Positions 34,996 to 47,434 are shown, counted from the stretch's first letter. The stretch: 64,000 bases of DNA from Actinoplanes sp. SE50/110 (GCF_900119315.1 NZ_LT827010.1:1068501-1132500); one strand, 5' to 3'. Notes: a model not told the origin generated them from the sequence alone. Numbers and translations are program-made.

Positions 34996-36824
34996 TGTCT
35001 CGCCGCCTGATCGCGCTGCCGCTGGCCGGCCTGCTGGCGGTGCTGGTGACCGGATCCTGCGGGATTCCGGACGACTCGGGCGTGACCGTGGTCGGGCCCG
35101 GCCCGTCGGCGGGCATCAACCCCGGCGACTACGGCGGCTCGACCCAGGTCACCCGGGGAAGCGAGTCCACCGACCACGCGGCCTTCGTGGAGAACTATCT
35201 GAAGGCCGCGTCCGGCGATCTGGACACCGCGACCGACCGGTTGCGCGCCTTCATGTCCCGCGACGCGGCGACCGCCTTCAAACCCAACACGACCGGTCTG
35301 AAGGTGATCCGGCTGGTCCAGCCGCCACTGCCCACCCCGGGCAGCGAGGTGGTCGAGGTGAAATATCAGACGGTCGGCACGCTGGACAAGTTCGGCCTGC
35401 TGACCCCGGAGGCGGAGAGCCGCACCGACGTCTACCGATTCCGGGTCGGTCCGGTGGGCGGCCAGGACGGGCTGTTCGTCAAGGACGCCCCGCCGAACCT
35501 GCTGATCAGCACCGACGCGCTGAGCGTCTACTACCGCGAGCACGCCATCTACTTCTGGAACACCGACTACACCGCCCTGGTCCCGGACGTGCGCTACATG
35601 CCGAACGCGGTGCCGGTCGAGCAGCGGCCCACCACGATCCTGAACTGGATGGCGAACGGTCCGGCCTCCTGGCTGTCGGTGTCCGACCTGGCCGACGGCT
35701 TCGGCCTGATCGGCAAGGTGGTGCCCGCGATCAACGGCACCAGGCTGCAGATCACGCTGAACGAGAAGTCGCTGCCGGCCACCGACACCGCGCTGGCGCT
35801 GGACCGGCTGCGCAAACAGCTGCAGTGGTCGCTGCGGCCGCTGCTGCCGGACGGCGGCGAGCTGGATATCAAGATCAGCTTCAAGGACGTCGGGTCGTAC
35901 ACCGGCGGCGACTACCTGGCGAGCAATCCGGCGTACCGGTTGGTCCCCGACAACCCGGACAAGTTCGTGGTGTACGACGGCCGGATCCACCGGGTGACCG
36001 GCGCGGCCAACACCCCGGACCAGGTGCCGGTGCTGCGGCCGGAGGACAACAAGGACATCCGCGCCGCCGCGATGAGCTCCTCCGGCTCGCACGTGTTCGC
36101 CGCCGTGGTGGCCGGCAAGGGCGACACCCTGCAGGTGGCCTCCGCGGAGACCGGGGCGCAGGCCGCGCTGCAGCCGATCAGCGGAATGCCGGGCCCGCTC
36201 GGTCAGCCGGCCTGGGCGATCACCTACCGGGACGACGTGGCCGAGGGTGCGATCGGGCTGATCCCGGCGGGCGGCCGCCTCTACTCGTTCTCCGCGGTCA
36301 AGGGAGAGGCGCAGCTGATCCCGTGGACCGGGCAGGGCACCCGGATCACCGCGGTCGCGGTGGCGCCGGACGGTCGCCGGGTGGTGCTGGTGGTCGACGG
36401 CAAGCTCTACCGCGCCTCGCTGACCACCGGCGGGGACACTCCGGCGCTCGGCTCCCCGCAGCAGATCCGGCCGGTCGGCCTGGACGCGGTGACCGCGGTC
36501 GGCTTCAGCAGCGAGGGCTGGCTGTCGGTGGCCGGTCCCCGGGCGTCCGACAAGCGGGCCACGATCATCGACATGTCGATCGACGGCGCGTTCAGCTCCA
36601 GCGCCGGTCCCGACCTCGGCGAGCAGCCGGTCGACGCGATCAGCGTGTACCCGGCCAATCCGACGATCCTCAGCCGCTCGCGATGGGTGTCCTACACCGC
36701 CGGCGGCAAGGCATGGGAGCTGCTCTCCAAGGCGACCCTGATCGGTGTGGACCGGCTCAGCGGCCTCCCGTCGTCGGGCGCGGCGCCGGACAAGACGCCG
36801 ACCGCGCCCTTCTACCTGGAGTGA
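34995..36824 (+). CDS. lpqB: Lipoprotein LpqB
   Basis: 609 residues. The signal MSRRLIALPLAGLLAVLVTGSC ends in an atypical lipobox (VTGSC) with the lipidated Cys at 22. Two GerMN-like repeats (about 200-330) and a C-terminal beta-propeller-like part follow. LpqB interacts with the MtrB sensor domain and tunes its activity in mycobacteria. The mtrA-mtrB-lpqB order is diagnostic. Confidence 0.94.
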   Translation: MSRRLIALPLAGLLAVLVTGSCGIPDDSGVTVVGPGPSAGINPGDYGGSTQVTRGSESTDHAAFVENYLKAASGDLDTATDRLRAFMSRDAATAFKPNTTGLKVIRLVQPPLPTPGSEVVEVKYQTVGTLDKFGLLTPEAESRTDVYRFRVGPVGGQDGLFVKDAPPNLLISTDALSVYYREHAIYFWNTDYTALVPDVRYMPNAVPVEQRPTTILNWMANGPASWLSVSDLADGFGLIGKVVPAINGTRLQITLNEKSLPATDTALALDRLRKQLQWSLRPLLPDGGELDIKISFKDVGSYTGGDYLASNPAYRLVPDNPDKFVVYDGRIHRVTGAANTPDQVPVLRPEDNKDIRAAAMSSSGSHVFAAVVAGKGDTLQVASAETGAQAALQPISGMPGPLGQPAWAITYRDDVAEGAIGLIPAGGRLYSFSAVKGEAQLIPWTGQGTRITAVAVAPDGRRVVLVVDGKLYRASLTTGGDTPALGSPQQIRPVGLDAVTAVGFSSEGWLSVAGPRASDKRATIIDMSIDGAFSSSAGPDLGEQPVDAISVYPANPTILSRSRWVSYTAGGKAWELLSKATLIGVDRLSGLPSSGAAPDKTPTAPFYLE

Positions 36825-36828
36825 CCGG

Positions 36829-37548
36829 GTGAGCCCGGTCCTGGCCGATCTGGCCGATCTGGTGCTGCCGGGGTCCTGCGCCGGCTGCGGGGTCGAGCGC
36901 ACCCGGCTGCGCCGGGGCGCCTGCCCGGCCTGTGTGACCGAGCTGGAGGCGCTGGCCCCCTACGCCTGTGCCCCGAGCCCGCCCCCGCCCGGCTTCCCGC
37001 CCTGCGTGGCGGTCGGCCCGTACGCCGGAACCCTGCGCGGCGCCCTGCTGGCCTACAAGGAGCGCGGCCGGCACCGGCTGGCCCGCCCGCTCGGCGCCCT
37101 GCTGGCCGGCGCGGTCGCCCCGCTGGCGCCCCGGGGCCGGCCGGTCCTGCTCGTTCCGGTGCCGTCCACCCGGGCGGCCCGCCGGGACCGCTACGGCGAC
37201 CACATGGCGCGCCTGGCCGGGCACGCGGCGAACCGGTTGCGGGCGGCCGGCTGGACGGTCGCGGTCGTCCAGCCGCTGACCGCGCTGCCCCGCCCTGACT
37301 CCACGTCACTGGGCCCTGCCGCAAGGTCCACGGCGGCTGTCAATTCCCTGCGAATCAATCCCGCCCGAATCGGCGTTCTGCGACGCGGCGACGCGATGCG
37401 AGGCACGCTGGTGGTAGCCGACGACATCGTCACCACCGGGGCCACGCTGGCCGCCGCGGTACGTCGTCTAGAGGAGGCGGGCATGCAGGTCACGGGCGCC
37501 GCGGTACTGGCAGCTACACAACTTCGCCGATCCTGTCCCGGGATTTGA
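36829..37548 (+). CDS. ComF-family phosphoribosyltransferase-like protein
   Basis: 239 residues. An N-terminal zinc ribbon has CAGCG...CPAC; a PRTase domain follows with LLVPVPSTRAARRDRYGDHM and the PRPP loop VVADDIVTTGATLAAAVRRL. ComF proteins take part in DNA uptake or recombination in some bacteria; in actinobacteria the role is open. The canonical RGxN-QxxL-type segment near 160-170 is altered to RPDSTSLGPAARSTAAVN. GTG 36829 is preceded by GGAG. Confidence 0.88.
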   Translation: MSPVLADLADLVLPGSCAGCGVERTRLRRGACPACVTELEALAPYACAPSPPPPGFPPCVAVGPYAGTLRGALLAYKERGRHRLARPLGALLAGAVAPLAPRGRPVLLVPVPSTRAARRDRYGDHMARLAGHAANRLRAAGWTVAVVQPLTALPRPDSTSLGPAARSTAAVNSLRINPARIGVLRRGDAMRGTLVVADDIVTTGATLAAAVRRLEEAGMQVTGAAVLAATQLRRSCPGI

Positions 37549-37830
37549 CTGTCACCACGCGATCGTTTGCCGATAGAGGCGAACGTCAGCCATCCGGTAT
37601 CCCCAACGAGGGGTGACTCGCAGGGATCGGCAGGTTAGCGTCTAGGTGACGAGGGTAGGGTTCATCAACTTACCCGCCCGCCGGGAGCTGCGCTTTCCGC
37701 CGTACCGGAAAGGAGTCGTCTCACCCACGTTGCCGCGGTGCTCTTCTTCCAAGCTCGCGGCGTCTTTCTCAAGCATCACCCTGCGCCGGCATCCGGCGCC
37801 CCATGAATTACACGTTGGGGGAGGTCACGA

Positions 37831-38448
37831 GTGGACATTGTCGTCAAGGGCCGCAACGTAGAGGTTCCCGACCACTATCGAGAGCATGTCGCCGACAAGC
37901 TGAGCAAGGTCGAGCGGTACGACCAGAAGCTGATGCGGGTCGACGTGGAGCTGTTCCACGAGCGCAATCCGCGCCAGTCGGACACCTGCCAGCGCGTCGA
38001 GATCACCGTCATGACCAAGGGACCGGTGGTCCGCGCCGAGGCTCAGGCACAGGATTTCTACGCAGCTCTGGACTGCGCCATCAACAAACTGGACGCCCGG
38101 TTGCGCCGTTCCGCCGACCGGCGCCGCGTCCACCGCGGACGGCATGCACCGGTCTCGGTCGCCGCCGCCACCGCGAACCTGCCCACCGATCTGACCCGGG
38201 GCGGCGCCGCCACGCTGACCGCCGAGCCCGAGGTCGACGAGCTGACCGAGCACGACGACGGCCAGCCGTGGCGGATCGTCCGGGAGAAGGAGCACTCCGG
38301 CGAGCCGATGACCGTCGACGACGCGCTCTTCCAGATGGAACTCGTCGGGCACGACTTCTATCTGTTCCACGACAAGGAGAGCGGCCGCCCCAGCGTCGTC
38401 TATCGCCGTCGAGGCTACGACTACGGGATTCTCAGCCTGGCTGTGTGA
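37831..38448 (+). CDS. hpf: Ribosome hibernation-promoting factor, long form
   Basis: 205 residues. The N-terminal S30AE domain (MDIVVKGRNVEVPDHYREHVADKLSK to about 105) binds the decoding site. The C-terminal dimerisation domain (about 148-205: MTVDDALFQMELVGHDFYLFHDKESGRPSVVYRRRGYDYGIL in outline) makes 100S ribosomes. The GTG at 37831 has GGGGGAGG upstream. The 282-bp upstream region contains a GATCGTTTGCCGATAG segment but no gene. Confidence 0.95.
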   Translation: MDIVVKGRNVEVPDHYREHVADKLSKVERYDQKLMRVDVELFHERNPRQSDTCQRVEITVMTKGPVVRAEAQAQDFYAALDCAINKLDARLRRSADRRRVHRGRHAPVSVAAATANLPTDLTRGGAATLTAEPEVDELTEHDDGQPWRIVREKEHSGEPMTVDDALFQMELVGHDFYLFHDKESGRPSVVYRRRGYDYGILSLAV

Positions 38449-39523
38449 GTTCCCCGCCGGAGACCTGCGCCAGCAGGTCTTCGGCGAACAGCACGAATTG
38501 GACGTCGTCGTGGCGGGTGCCGGCCGGGCCCGGCAGCCGGGAGCGCAGGTATGCTTCCCGCTGGAAGCCGGCCTTCTCCAGCACCCGTTGCGACCCCCGG
38601 TTGTCCGGCAGTGTGCCGGCGATCAGCCGGGCGATCCCGGTCTCGGCGAACGCCCAGAGTGCGACCAGTTTCGCCGCCCGGGTGGTCATGCCGCGCCCGC
38701 GGAACTCCGGCAGCATGCTGTAACCGATCATCGCCTGCCCGGTCCGCGGCTCCTGGTAATACAGCGAGACCTCGCCGGCCGGGGCGCCGGTGGCGGTGTC
38801 CACGATCACCATGTCGGCGCGGCTGCCGGCCAGCCAGTGCGCGGGCGCCCAGAGGCACCGCCGGCGCACCTCGTCCGGCTCCGGCGGGATCGGCGGCACG
38901 CTGGTCGCCACCACGTCCGGCCGGCTGTGCAGGTCGGCGTAGAAGGCGATGTCGTCCTCGCCGAGTGGGCGCAGCGTCACCACCCCGTCGGTCAGGTCGC
39001 CGCCGGGCAGGTCGGGCAGCAGCCGCTCGGCGGGCGTCCCGGGGTCGCCGGCCAGCCGGGCGTAGACGAGCACGTCGTCGTAGCCGCCGGTGTCGTTCGG
39101 CAGGGCGCCGCGCCGCTCGCCCTCGCGCGTGAAGCCGGCCGCCAGCGCGACCCGCTGGGCGATCGGGTTGTCCTGGTGGATCAGCAGCTCCAGCCGGTGC
39201 AGACCGGTGATTTCGGGCGTGTCGCCGAAAATGTGGTCGCCGAGGGTGCGCAGCGCGGCGGTCCCGAGCCCGAGGCCCCGGGCCGGCGACCCGATCCAGA
39301 AGGTGACCCGGGCGGCGCCCGGATCGGCCCGCTGCCGGTCCAGATCGATGCCGCCGACCGGGAACCCGGTGCTGAGGCGGATGACGGCGTACGAGAAATC
39401 GCTGGTCGAAGACCCGCCGCGGGGCAGGAACCGCCGGCCGTGCCGGTCCTCGCGGGCCGCCGTGACCGCGGCCTCGTCCTGCGGGCCGCGGGCGCGCAGC
39501 AGCACCCCGTCGTCGTGATCCAC
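38432..39523 (-). CDS. Tandem GNAT acetyltransferase
   Basis: 363 residues in two GNAT folds. The first (about 1-160) includes FWIGSPARGLGLGTAALRTL and NPIAQRVALAAGFTREGERRG; the second (about 175-350) includes YSMLPEFRGRGMTTRAAKLV and NRGSQRVLEKAGFQREAYLR. Both have the acetyl-CoA pyrophosphate-binding Gly/Arg motif. It resembles RimJ/RimL-type N-terminal or small-molecule acetyltransferases; substrate unknown. It overlaps the convergent hpf 3' end by 17 bp. Confidence 0.88.
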   Translation of the reverse strand: MDHDDGVLLRARGPQDEAAVTAAREDRHGRRFLPRGGSSTSDFSYAVIRLSTGFPVGGIDLDRQRADPGAARVTFWIGSPARGLGLGTAALRTLGDHIFGDTPEITGLHRLELLIHQDNPIAQRVALAAGFTREGERRGALPNDTGGYDDVLVYARLAGDPGTPAERLLPDLPGGDLTDGVVTLRPLGEDDIAFYADLHSRPDVVATSVPPIPPEPDEVRRRCLWAPAHWLAGSRADMVIVDTATGAPAGEVSLYYQEPRTGQAMIGYSMLPEFRGRGMTTRAAKLVALWAFAETGIARLIAGTLPDNRGSQRVLEKAGFQREAYLRSRLPGPAGTRHDDVQFVLFAEDLLAQVSGGELTQPG

Positions 39524-39707
39524 TCCTCCATCCTGCCGCAGACTCGCCCGGGCGAGAAACCGGCTTCAAACGGTCATGGACTGCGCTGTCAGCGAACTTC
39601 CTGCCCCGTTTCGTCCTGTTTGCGAGATTGGCGGGAGGCTCGGGTCACAGGCTCCGGAAGAAGGTGCCTACGATGGTTCGGCAGACTGTCTAGGGGAGCG
39701 CTGACCC

Positions 39708-42620
<2,913 letters not shown>

Positions 42621-42630
42621 CCCACCCCAC

Positions 42631-42803
42631 CATCTGATCCGCCAGCACCATCGGATCCGCCAGCGCCAGCGCCATCGGATCCGCCAGCGCCATCGGATCC
42701 GCCAGCGCCAGCGCCATCGGATCCGCCAGCGCCATCGGATCCGCCAGCACCATCGGATCCGCCAGCACCATCGGATCCGCCAGACCGTGGGATCCACCAG
42801 CAC
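42631..42803. repeat. Nine-unit 18/24-bp minisatellite after secA
   Basis: Units of CATCGGATCCGCCAGCGC start at 42631, 42649, 42673, 42691, 42715, 42733, 42751, 42769 and 42786. Two are 24 bp through duplication of CAGCGC; one is 17 bp. The end units are diverged and the middle ones identical. It lies within the secA 3' UTR, before the hairpin. Confidence 0.95.
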
Positions 42804-42808
42804 CAGAC

Positions 42809-42849
42809 GAGCGGCCCGTGCCCGGCTACCCGCCGGCCACGGGCCGCTC
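42809..42849 (+). terminator. secA terminator beyond the repeat array
   Basis: GAGCGGCCCGTG (42809-42820) pairs perfectly with CACGGGCCGCTC (42838-42849) around a 17-nt loop. Confidence 0.75.
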
Positions 42850-43242
42850 CCTGTTTCGGCCCGGAACGCCCACCACCTCCACCGCGCAGCAGCCGCCCCG
42901 GGTGCCTACTCCCTGCCCCTCCCGGACCGGGCCTCGGTTCGGCTGATGGACGCCTTCCAGCCCAGACCTTCATCCGCCGGACGGACCCCTCCCTGCCTGG
43001 CCTCCGTCCGCCGGGCTCTCGGAACCCACCGCCCAGACCCCTTCCCCCCGGCTCAAGCGCCAGGCGGTGCCCCGCCGGTTCCCACCTGGTGCCCGGCGTG
43101 GCCTGCCGTCGGCGTGGCCCGTGACCGGGACATGGCCTACCGTTGGCGTGGCCCGTGGCCGGGCGTGGCCTGCCGTCGGCGTGGCCCGGGCCTGGCGTGT
43201 GCCCGGCCCAGGCGTAGCGTTCGACCCGACGTGGCGCGGTGG
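42850..43242. other. Intergenic region with a 33-34 bp repeat
   Basis: No gene is supported in these 390 bp. Three imperfect copies of a 33-34 bp unit containing GCGTGGCCTGCCGTCGGCGT occur at about 43096-43193, with the middle copy diverged. The rest is Pro/Arg-coded GC-rich filler. Confidence 0.6.
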
Positions 43243-44286
43243 TCAGATCAGGCGGAGCGCGGTGGCGAACCAGGTGTCCTGGTGGAGTTCCAGCCGTAGC
43301 GCCATGGCCCAGGTGCGCTCGCCGGTGACCAGGGCGATGGCGGCCTCGACCGCGCCGCCCCGGGGCTGGCAGAGGTTCACCTTGATGACCGCGACCGGTG
43401 ACGGCCGCTGCGGGCGCCGATCACCGGGCCGCCTGGCCCGCCGCATGGCCGACACCCGGCGAGCGCCCGCGAGCCCCTGCGCGACCACCTCGGCGGCCTC
43501 GGCCGGCAGCGACAGTCGACGGAGGTGGGTCGCCGGGCGATACCCGTTGAGCACCTCGACGCACAGATGCACGAACCGTTTGACCGCCAGCTTCGCCTCC
43601 CCGGACGGCCCCGCCACCACCGGCACCGCCGCCAGCGCCGCGATCCGCCCCGGATCAACCCACGGCGTCCCCTCCCGCCACGGATGACACCCCAACAGCC
43701 CGGTACGGCCACCGCCCGCCGGCTCGCCGTTACCGCCACCGCTCGCCCACCCGCCCTGGTCGCTGCCGCCGGGAACGCTGCCGCCCTGGTCCTTGCCGCT
43801 GTGAACGCCGCCGCTGTGGTCGCTGCCACTGTGAACGCCGCCGCTGTGGTCGCTACCGCTGTGAACGCCGCCGCCGTGCTCGCCGCCGCCGTGCTCGCCG
43901 CCGCACTGCTCGCCGCCGCACTGGTCCCCGCCGCCCTGGTCGGCGCCGCGATGCTCGCCGCCGCCCGCCGGCCTGTCCCGGCTGCTTCCCGCCTTGCGCT
44001 GATCGCCCGAGACGACCGCCCGGCCGACCCGGGACCCGCCCCCACCACATTCCGGCGAAGACCCCGGCCCCCGCTCCCGTTCCGGCGCCGCTATCGGCGG
44101 TGGCCCCGCCCGCCCGGCCGCCCCCGTGACGACCGGGCGCGGCCACGTGAGCGCCAGCTGCTGCTCCGGCGACCACAGCTGAGGCGCCAGCTCGTCGTCG
44201 AACGGGGGTTCGTAGCGCGGAACCGGACGTAACCGAACCGCCCTGGTCCCGGCTGGCGCGCTGTCGACAGCCGACCGCATCTCCAC
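43243..44286 (-). CDS. DUF6459-type protein with internal Gly/His/Ser repeats
   Basis: 347 residues. The C-terminal domain (about 235-347: [44 protein letters not shown] and [21 protein letters not shown]) matches the small actinobacterial family encoded near secA. The N-terminus is Pro-rich, and about residues 115-165 are GGEHGGG / [10 protein letters not shown] repeats encoded by 15- and 30-bp DNA repeats. GTG 44286 is preferred (AAGGA 6 nt upstream); TTG 44292 and ATG 44280 are alternatives. The 17-bp direct repeat 14 bp upstream is shared with the next gene. Confidence 0.75.
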   Translation of the reverse strand: MEMRSAVDSAPAGTRAVRLRPVPRYEPPFDDELAPQLWSPEQQLALTWPRPVVTGAAGRAGPPPIAAPERERGPGSSPECGGGGSRVGRAVVSGDQRKAGSSRDRPAGGGEHRGADQGGGDQCGGEQCGGEHGGGEHGGGVHSGSDHSGGVHSGSDHSGGVHSGKDQGGSVPGGSDQGGWASGGGNGEPAGGGRTGLLGCHPWREGTPWVDPGRIAALAAVPVVAGPSGEAKLAVKRFVHLCVEVLNGYRPATHLRRLSLPAEAAEVVAQGLAGARRVSAMRRARRPGDRRPQRPSPVAVIKVNLCQPRGGAVEAAIALVTGERTWAMALRLELHQDTWFATALRLI

Positions 44287-44299
44287 CGCCAATCCTTAC

Positions 44300-44316
44300 G
44301 TTTGCCTCCGTTTGCC
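44300..44316 (-). promoter_or_regulatory. Direct repeat GTTTGCCnCCGTTTGCC, copy 1
   Basis: GTTTGCCTCCGTTTGCC holds two TTTGCC boxes 10 bp apart, 14 bp upstream of the DUF6459 gene start. It lies inside a larger inverted repeat, CTTACGTT (44295-44302) and AACGTAAG (44323-44330). The second copy of the motif is upstream of the BldC-like gene. Confidence 0.55.
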
Positions 44317-44403
44317 TTCGACAACGTAAGTCTGGCTCCGCCACATGCGACGGTCAACCTTGCCCGCGCCCCCTCTATCGATCCGGAAAGAGGCGCAAAA
44401 GCC

Positions 44404-44631
44404 TCATTCCGGCTCGCGCTCGGCGAGCGGGTTCTCCCGCACCCAGGCGGCGGTCTCCGCGTACTTGGACTGGATGTACTCCTCCAGCCTGGCTCGCTCG
44501 ACCCGCCACTGCCCCCGCCCACCGATCTTGATCGCGGGCAGCTCGCCGCTGCGGACCATGTGATAGACCTGCGAGTCCGAGACGTTCAGCTCGGCCGCCA
44601 CGTCGGACAGCAACAGGAACCGGGCCTCCAC
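44404..44631 (-). CDS. BldC-like MerR-type DNA-binding protein
   Basis: 75 residues. [49 protein letters not shown] (in outline) is a single winged-HTH of the excisionase/BldC kind with no effector domain. Such proteins bind direct repeats head-to-tail. The GTG at 44631 has GGGAGG about 8 nt upstream. A 17-bp direct repeat in its own promoter recurs before the next gene, so it probably autoregulates and controls the DUF6459 gene. Confidence 0.85.
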   Translation of the reverse strand: MEARFLLLSDVAAELNVSDSQVYHMVRSGELPAIKIGGRGQWRVERARLEEYIQSKYAETAAWVRENPLAEREPE

Positions 44632-44669
44632 CGTGGCCTCCCACCCTTCGTTGGTTACGGCCGCTTGAG

Positions 44670-44686
44670 TTTGCCACCGTTTGCCG
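44670..44686 (-). promoter_or_regulatory. Direct repeat GTTTGCCnCCGTTTGCC, copy 2
   Basis: GTTTGCCACCGTTTGCC, 39-55 bp upstream of the BldC-like gene. It differs from copy 1 at a single base. Confidence 0.55.
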
Positions 44687-44793
44687 ATGACATCATCCCG
44701 GGTGACCCCGTTCCGGGAACGCCTGGTGGAATTGACCCTCTCCCGGCCCGCGGCGGCGGTGTACTGACCGGGATGGCGAAGCTGGAGGAGAAC

Positions 44794-45306
44794 GTGCCGA
44801 TCACCGAGCTGGTCCGGGTCTACGTGCCGGCCACCCTGCCGATGTTGGCGGCGCTGCGGAAGGCGGGCCGGCTCGGCGACGGGGCGACGGTCGCGCACGC
44901 GGTCACCCCCGCGCTCCGGGAGTGGTATGCGGAGGGTGACGAGGAGGAGTTGGAGTACGTCGCCTTCACCCGGGCCGCCCAGGACGCGCTGCGGCTGCTC
45001 CGTCAGGACGCCGGGGCGGCCCGCCGCCGGGTCGTGGTCTCCGCCGACGTGCCGGCGTCTGCGCTGGTCCGGGAGGATGCGGAGCTCGGTTCGAGCACGG
45101 TCCGGCTGCCCGAGGCGCTTCGTCTGGAGCAGATCGCGAGCATCCACGTGGACGGGGCCGAGGCGTCCGAGGCGGTCGCCGCGGCCGCCGTCGTCGTGGA
45201 GGAGGCTCTGGCCGGCGACCCGGACGCCCAGTTCACCGTCGACGAGGCGGAGGATCACGAGCTGGAGTGGTACGCGGTGACAGAACTGGACGAGATCGGC
45301 GAGTGA
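44794..45306 (+). CDS. DUF6912 family protein
   Basis: 170 residues. [22 protein letters not shown] and [26 protein letters not shown] are the conserved N-terminal segments; the remainder is acidic and ends [13 protein letters not shown]. Function unknown, cytosolic. The GTG at 44794 follows GGAGGAG (44784-44790); the in-frame ATG at 44773 would place that site inside the gene. Confidence 0.78.
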   Translation: MPITELVRVYVPATLPMLAALRKAGRLGDGATVAHAVTPALREWYAEGDEEELEYVAFTRAAQDALRLLRQDAGAARRRVVVSADVPASALVREDAELGSSTVRLPEALRLEQIASIHVDGAEASEAVAAAAVVVEEALAGDPDAQFTVDEAEDHELEWYAVTELDEIGE

Positions 45307-45355
45307 ACTCGATCAAGATCAGAAGCTAGTTCAAGATCTGTTTCAAGCCGGAACC

Positions 45356-46597
45356 TCAGTTTCGGTCGCCGACCGCCGCGTCCGTGGCGCTCGCCCCGGG
45401 GGCCGACGAAGCCTCGATCGGCTCGGCCTGCTGGGGCCGGGTCGCGGCATCCGCGACGTCGGACTTCGCAACAGCGGTCGTCCCGACGATGTCAGACTTG
45501 CCGCCCGCTGTCGTCGCCGCAGGAGCGGAGCCGGTGGCGGCCACGGATGCGGGGGCCTCAGGAGCGGTCGGGGCGGTTTGAGGGGCGGCGGCTTCGGGAG
45601 TGCGCGCGGCGGCGTCGGGAGCCGGTGCGGTGGCACCGGGCGCGGTGTCGGTGGCGCCCGGATGGTCCTCGTAGTCGTCCTCGTCGTCAGCGGGGGAGAG
45701 GGTGCGGCCGATCGCGACCATCGCCGTGAACGCCCCGACGAACAGCACGATCAGCCCACTGTTGAGCCGGTTGGTGCTGAGGATCTGCTGGACCGACTTC
45801 TCCAGTTCGCTGACCTTCCCGGCGAGTTCGAGGACCTGCGCCCCCGCCGTCCGGGTCAGTATCTCGGAGAGCACCGACAGCACCCCGGCCCCGGCCCCGG
45901 CGATCAGGTAGAACGGCCACCGCAGGTCCGCCCCGCCGGCCCGCTGCCGGTGCCGCCGGAGCACCCGGAAGGCGATCAGCCCGGCGGCGAGCCCACTGAT
46001 CGCCGACTGCCCGTACGAGAAGTACTGGTTCGCCTTGACCGCCGATTCGGTCGAACCCGAGCCGAGCAGGTCGAGCACCGGGTTCTGCACGTGTTTGTTG
46101 TTGAGCACGAAGCCGATCAGGAACACCCCGACGGTGGCCGCCCCGGCTGCCGCGATCACCGGCGGGATCCGGAAGCCGGCCAGCGCCCCGCCGATCGTCG
46201 CCGCCGCTGCGACCGTCCCGCCCACCGCGGCGTACATCGTGCCGTCGATGTTGATCGTGATGATCGGCAGTGCGCACAGCACTCCGGTGACCAGCCCGCT
46301 GACCGTGGCCACTGCGAACCTCGCGGTGGCGCCGAGTGCCCGCCGCCCGTTGATCAGGGTAAGGACCAGCAGCGCCACGGCCGCGCCGGTGACCATGGCC
46401 GCGGCGACCGCGCCGGGCATCGCGTACGCCGTGGAGGTGACCTCCATGGCGACGTCCGCGCGTCCGGTGATGCTGGCCCGGGCGGAATACAGCATCGCGA
46501 CGGTCCAGGCGAGGCTGGCGGCCGTGAGCAGGGCCACGGTGAGCCGGGACTCCTCGATGGTCTCCGGTGCGGCCGTCGTGGCCTGGGCGTCGGTCAT
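45356..46597 (-). CDS. Polytopic membrane protein with Ala/Pro-rich tail
   Basis: 413 residues. Seven or eight hydrophobic helices span about 20-305 (for example VALLTAASLAWTVAMLYSA, FAVATVSGLVTGVLCALPII and SGLIVLFVGAFTAMVAIG), with a short amphipathic coil (ELAGKVSELEKSVQQIL) before the last helix. The final 100 residues are Ala/Thr/Pro-rich. The layout is conserved in Micromonosporaceae but I know no function. ATG 46597 is the start. Confidence 0.72.
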   Translation of the reverse strand: MTDAQATTAAPETIEESRLTVALLTAASLAWTVAMLYSARASITGRADVAMEVTSTAYAMPGAVAAAMVTGAAVALLVLTLINGRRALGATARFAVATVSGLVTGVLCALPIITINIDGTMYAAVGGTVAAAATIGGALAGFRIPPVIAAAGAATVGVFLIGFVLNNKHVQNPVLDLLGSGSTESAVKANQYFSYGQSAISGLAAGLIAFRVLRRHRQRAGGADLRWPFYLIAGAGAGVLSVLSEILTRTAGAQVLELAGKVSELEKSVQQILSTNRLNSGLIVLFVGAFTAMVAIGRTLSPADDEDDYEDHPGATDTAPGATAPAPDAAARTPEAAAPQTAPTAPEAPASVAATGSAPAATTAGGKSDIVGTTAVAKSDVADAATRPQQAEPIEASSAPGASATDAAVGDRN

Positions 46598-46822
46598 GGG
46601 GGTCAGGGTAATAGGCCGACCTGGAGGGGCCCGACCGGCGGTCACTGAGCGTTCCATCGGGATTGGACCCAGATGGGAAGACTGTCCGAATGTGCTCGAC
46701 AATTTCGGACCGATTTGGGGCTTTCCTGCCCGGCACGGCCTGTCTGGCCGATTCAATGCGCCATCTTACCTGGTCAACCGCCTATCGACGGACGAAACGC
46801 CCGGTCTGCGCGCTCGTTGTCG

Positions 46823-46843
46823 GACTGTCTGTGCGGGACAGTC
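46823..46843. promoter_or_regulatory. Inverted repeat upstream of the padR gene
   Basis: GACTGTC (46823-46829) and GACAGTC (46837-46843) have a 7-bp spacer. A further GACTGTC is at 46680-46686. They lie about 75-100 bp (and 240 bp) upstream of the PadR start. Confidence 0.4.
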
Positions 46844-46918
46844 GTTTGTGGAGGCGCAAACTGGACGGATCGTGCGAAATCCTGGACGGCGGACCGACAA
46901 AGTGGCAGCTTAGAAGGC

Positions 46919-47434
46919 ATGCCCGACTTCCAGATCAATCCCACGGCTGCCGCCCTGCTCGGCCTGCTTCACGAGGGGCCGATGACCGGCGGACAGCTCA
47001 TGGCGGCTGCCGAACGCCGCCTCGGGCCCTACTGGTCGATGACGCGGAGCCAGGTCTACCGCGAACTGCCCGTACTGGCCGAAATGGGGTATGTCCGCCT
47101 CGGCAAGCCGGGTCCGCGTTCCAGTCAGCCCTATGCGATCACCGCCTCCGGGAAGCGCGCCTTCGGGCGCTGGCTGACCGAGACGCCCGGCCGGGACGCC
47201 CTGCGCAACCCGGTCGCGCTGCGAGTCGCCTTCGGTCAGCAACACAGCACCGAGCAGCTGCAGACCCTCTACACCAACGCCAACCAGTACCACGCCGAGG
47301 CGCTGGCGATGGCGAAGGAGCAGGCCAAGGAGGCGAAGAAGAACGACGACTCGTACGGTGCGGCCGCGCTGGAGTTCGCCGTGGCGTACCACAAGGCGGC
47401 GCTCAGCTGGCTGAAGACCGTTCCGTCCGAATGA
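46919..47434 (+). CDS. PadR-family transcriptional regulator
   Basis: 171 residues. The winged helix ([42 protein letters not shown] in outline, then [23 protein letters not shown]) is followed by a C-terminal helical dimerisation region (about 95-171). PadR proteins repress their own and detoxification or transporter genes in response to small molecules. The ATG at 46919 follows AGAAGG. GACTGTC repeats upstream are candidate operators. Confidence 0.88.
   Translation: MPDFQINPTAAALLGLLHEGPMTGGQLMAAAERRLGPYWSMTRSQVYRELPVLAEMGYVRLGKPGPRSSQPYAITASGKRAFGRWLTETPGRDALRNPVALRVAFGQQHSTEQLQTLYTNANQYHAEALAMAKEQAKEAKKNDDSYGAAALEFAVAYHKAALSWLKTVPSE

Noticed and set aside
37646-37861. Possible small gene before hpf
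   Set aside because: The frame overlaps the hpf start, has unusual composition and no ribosome-binding site.
42631-42803. CRISPR-like appearance of the repeat array
   Set aside because: Units are contiguous 18-bp repeats without unique spacers, and no cas genes are near.
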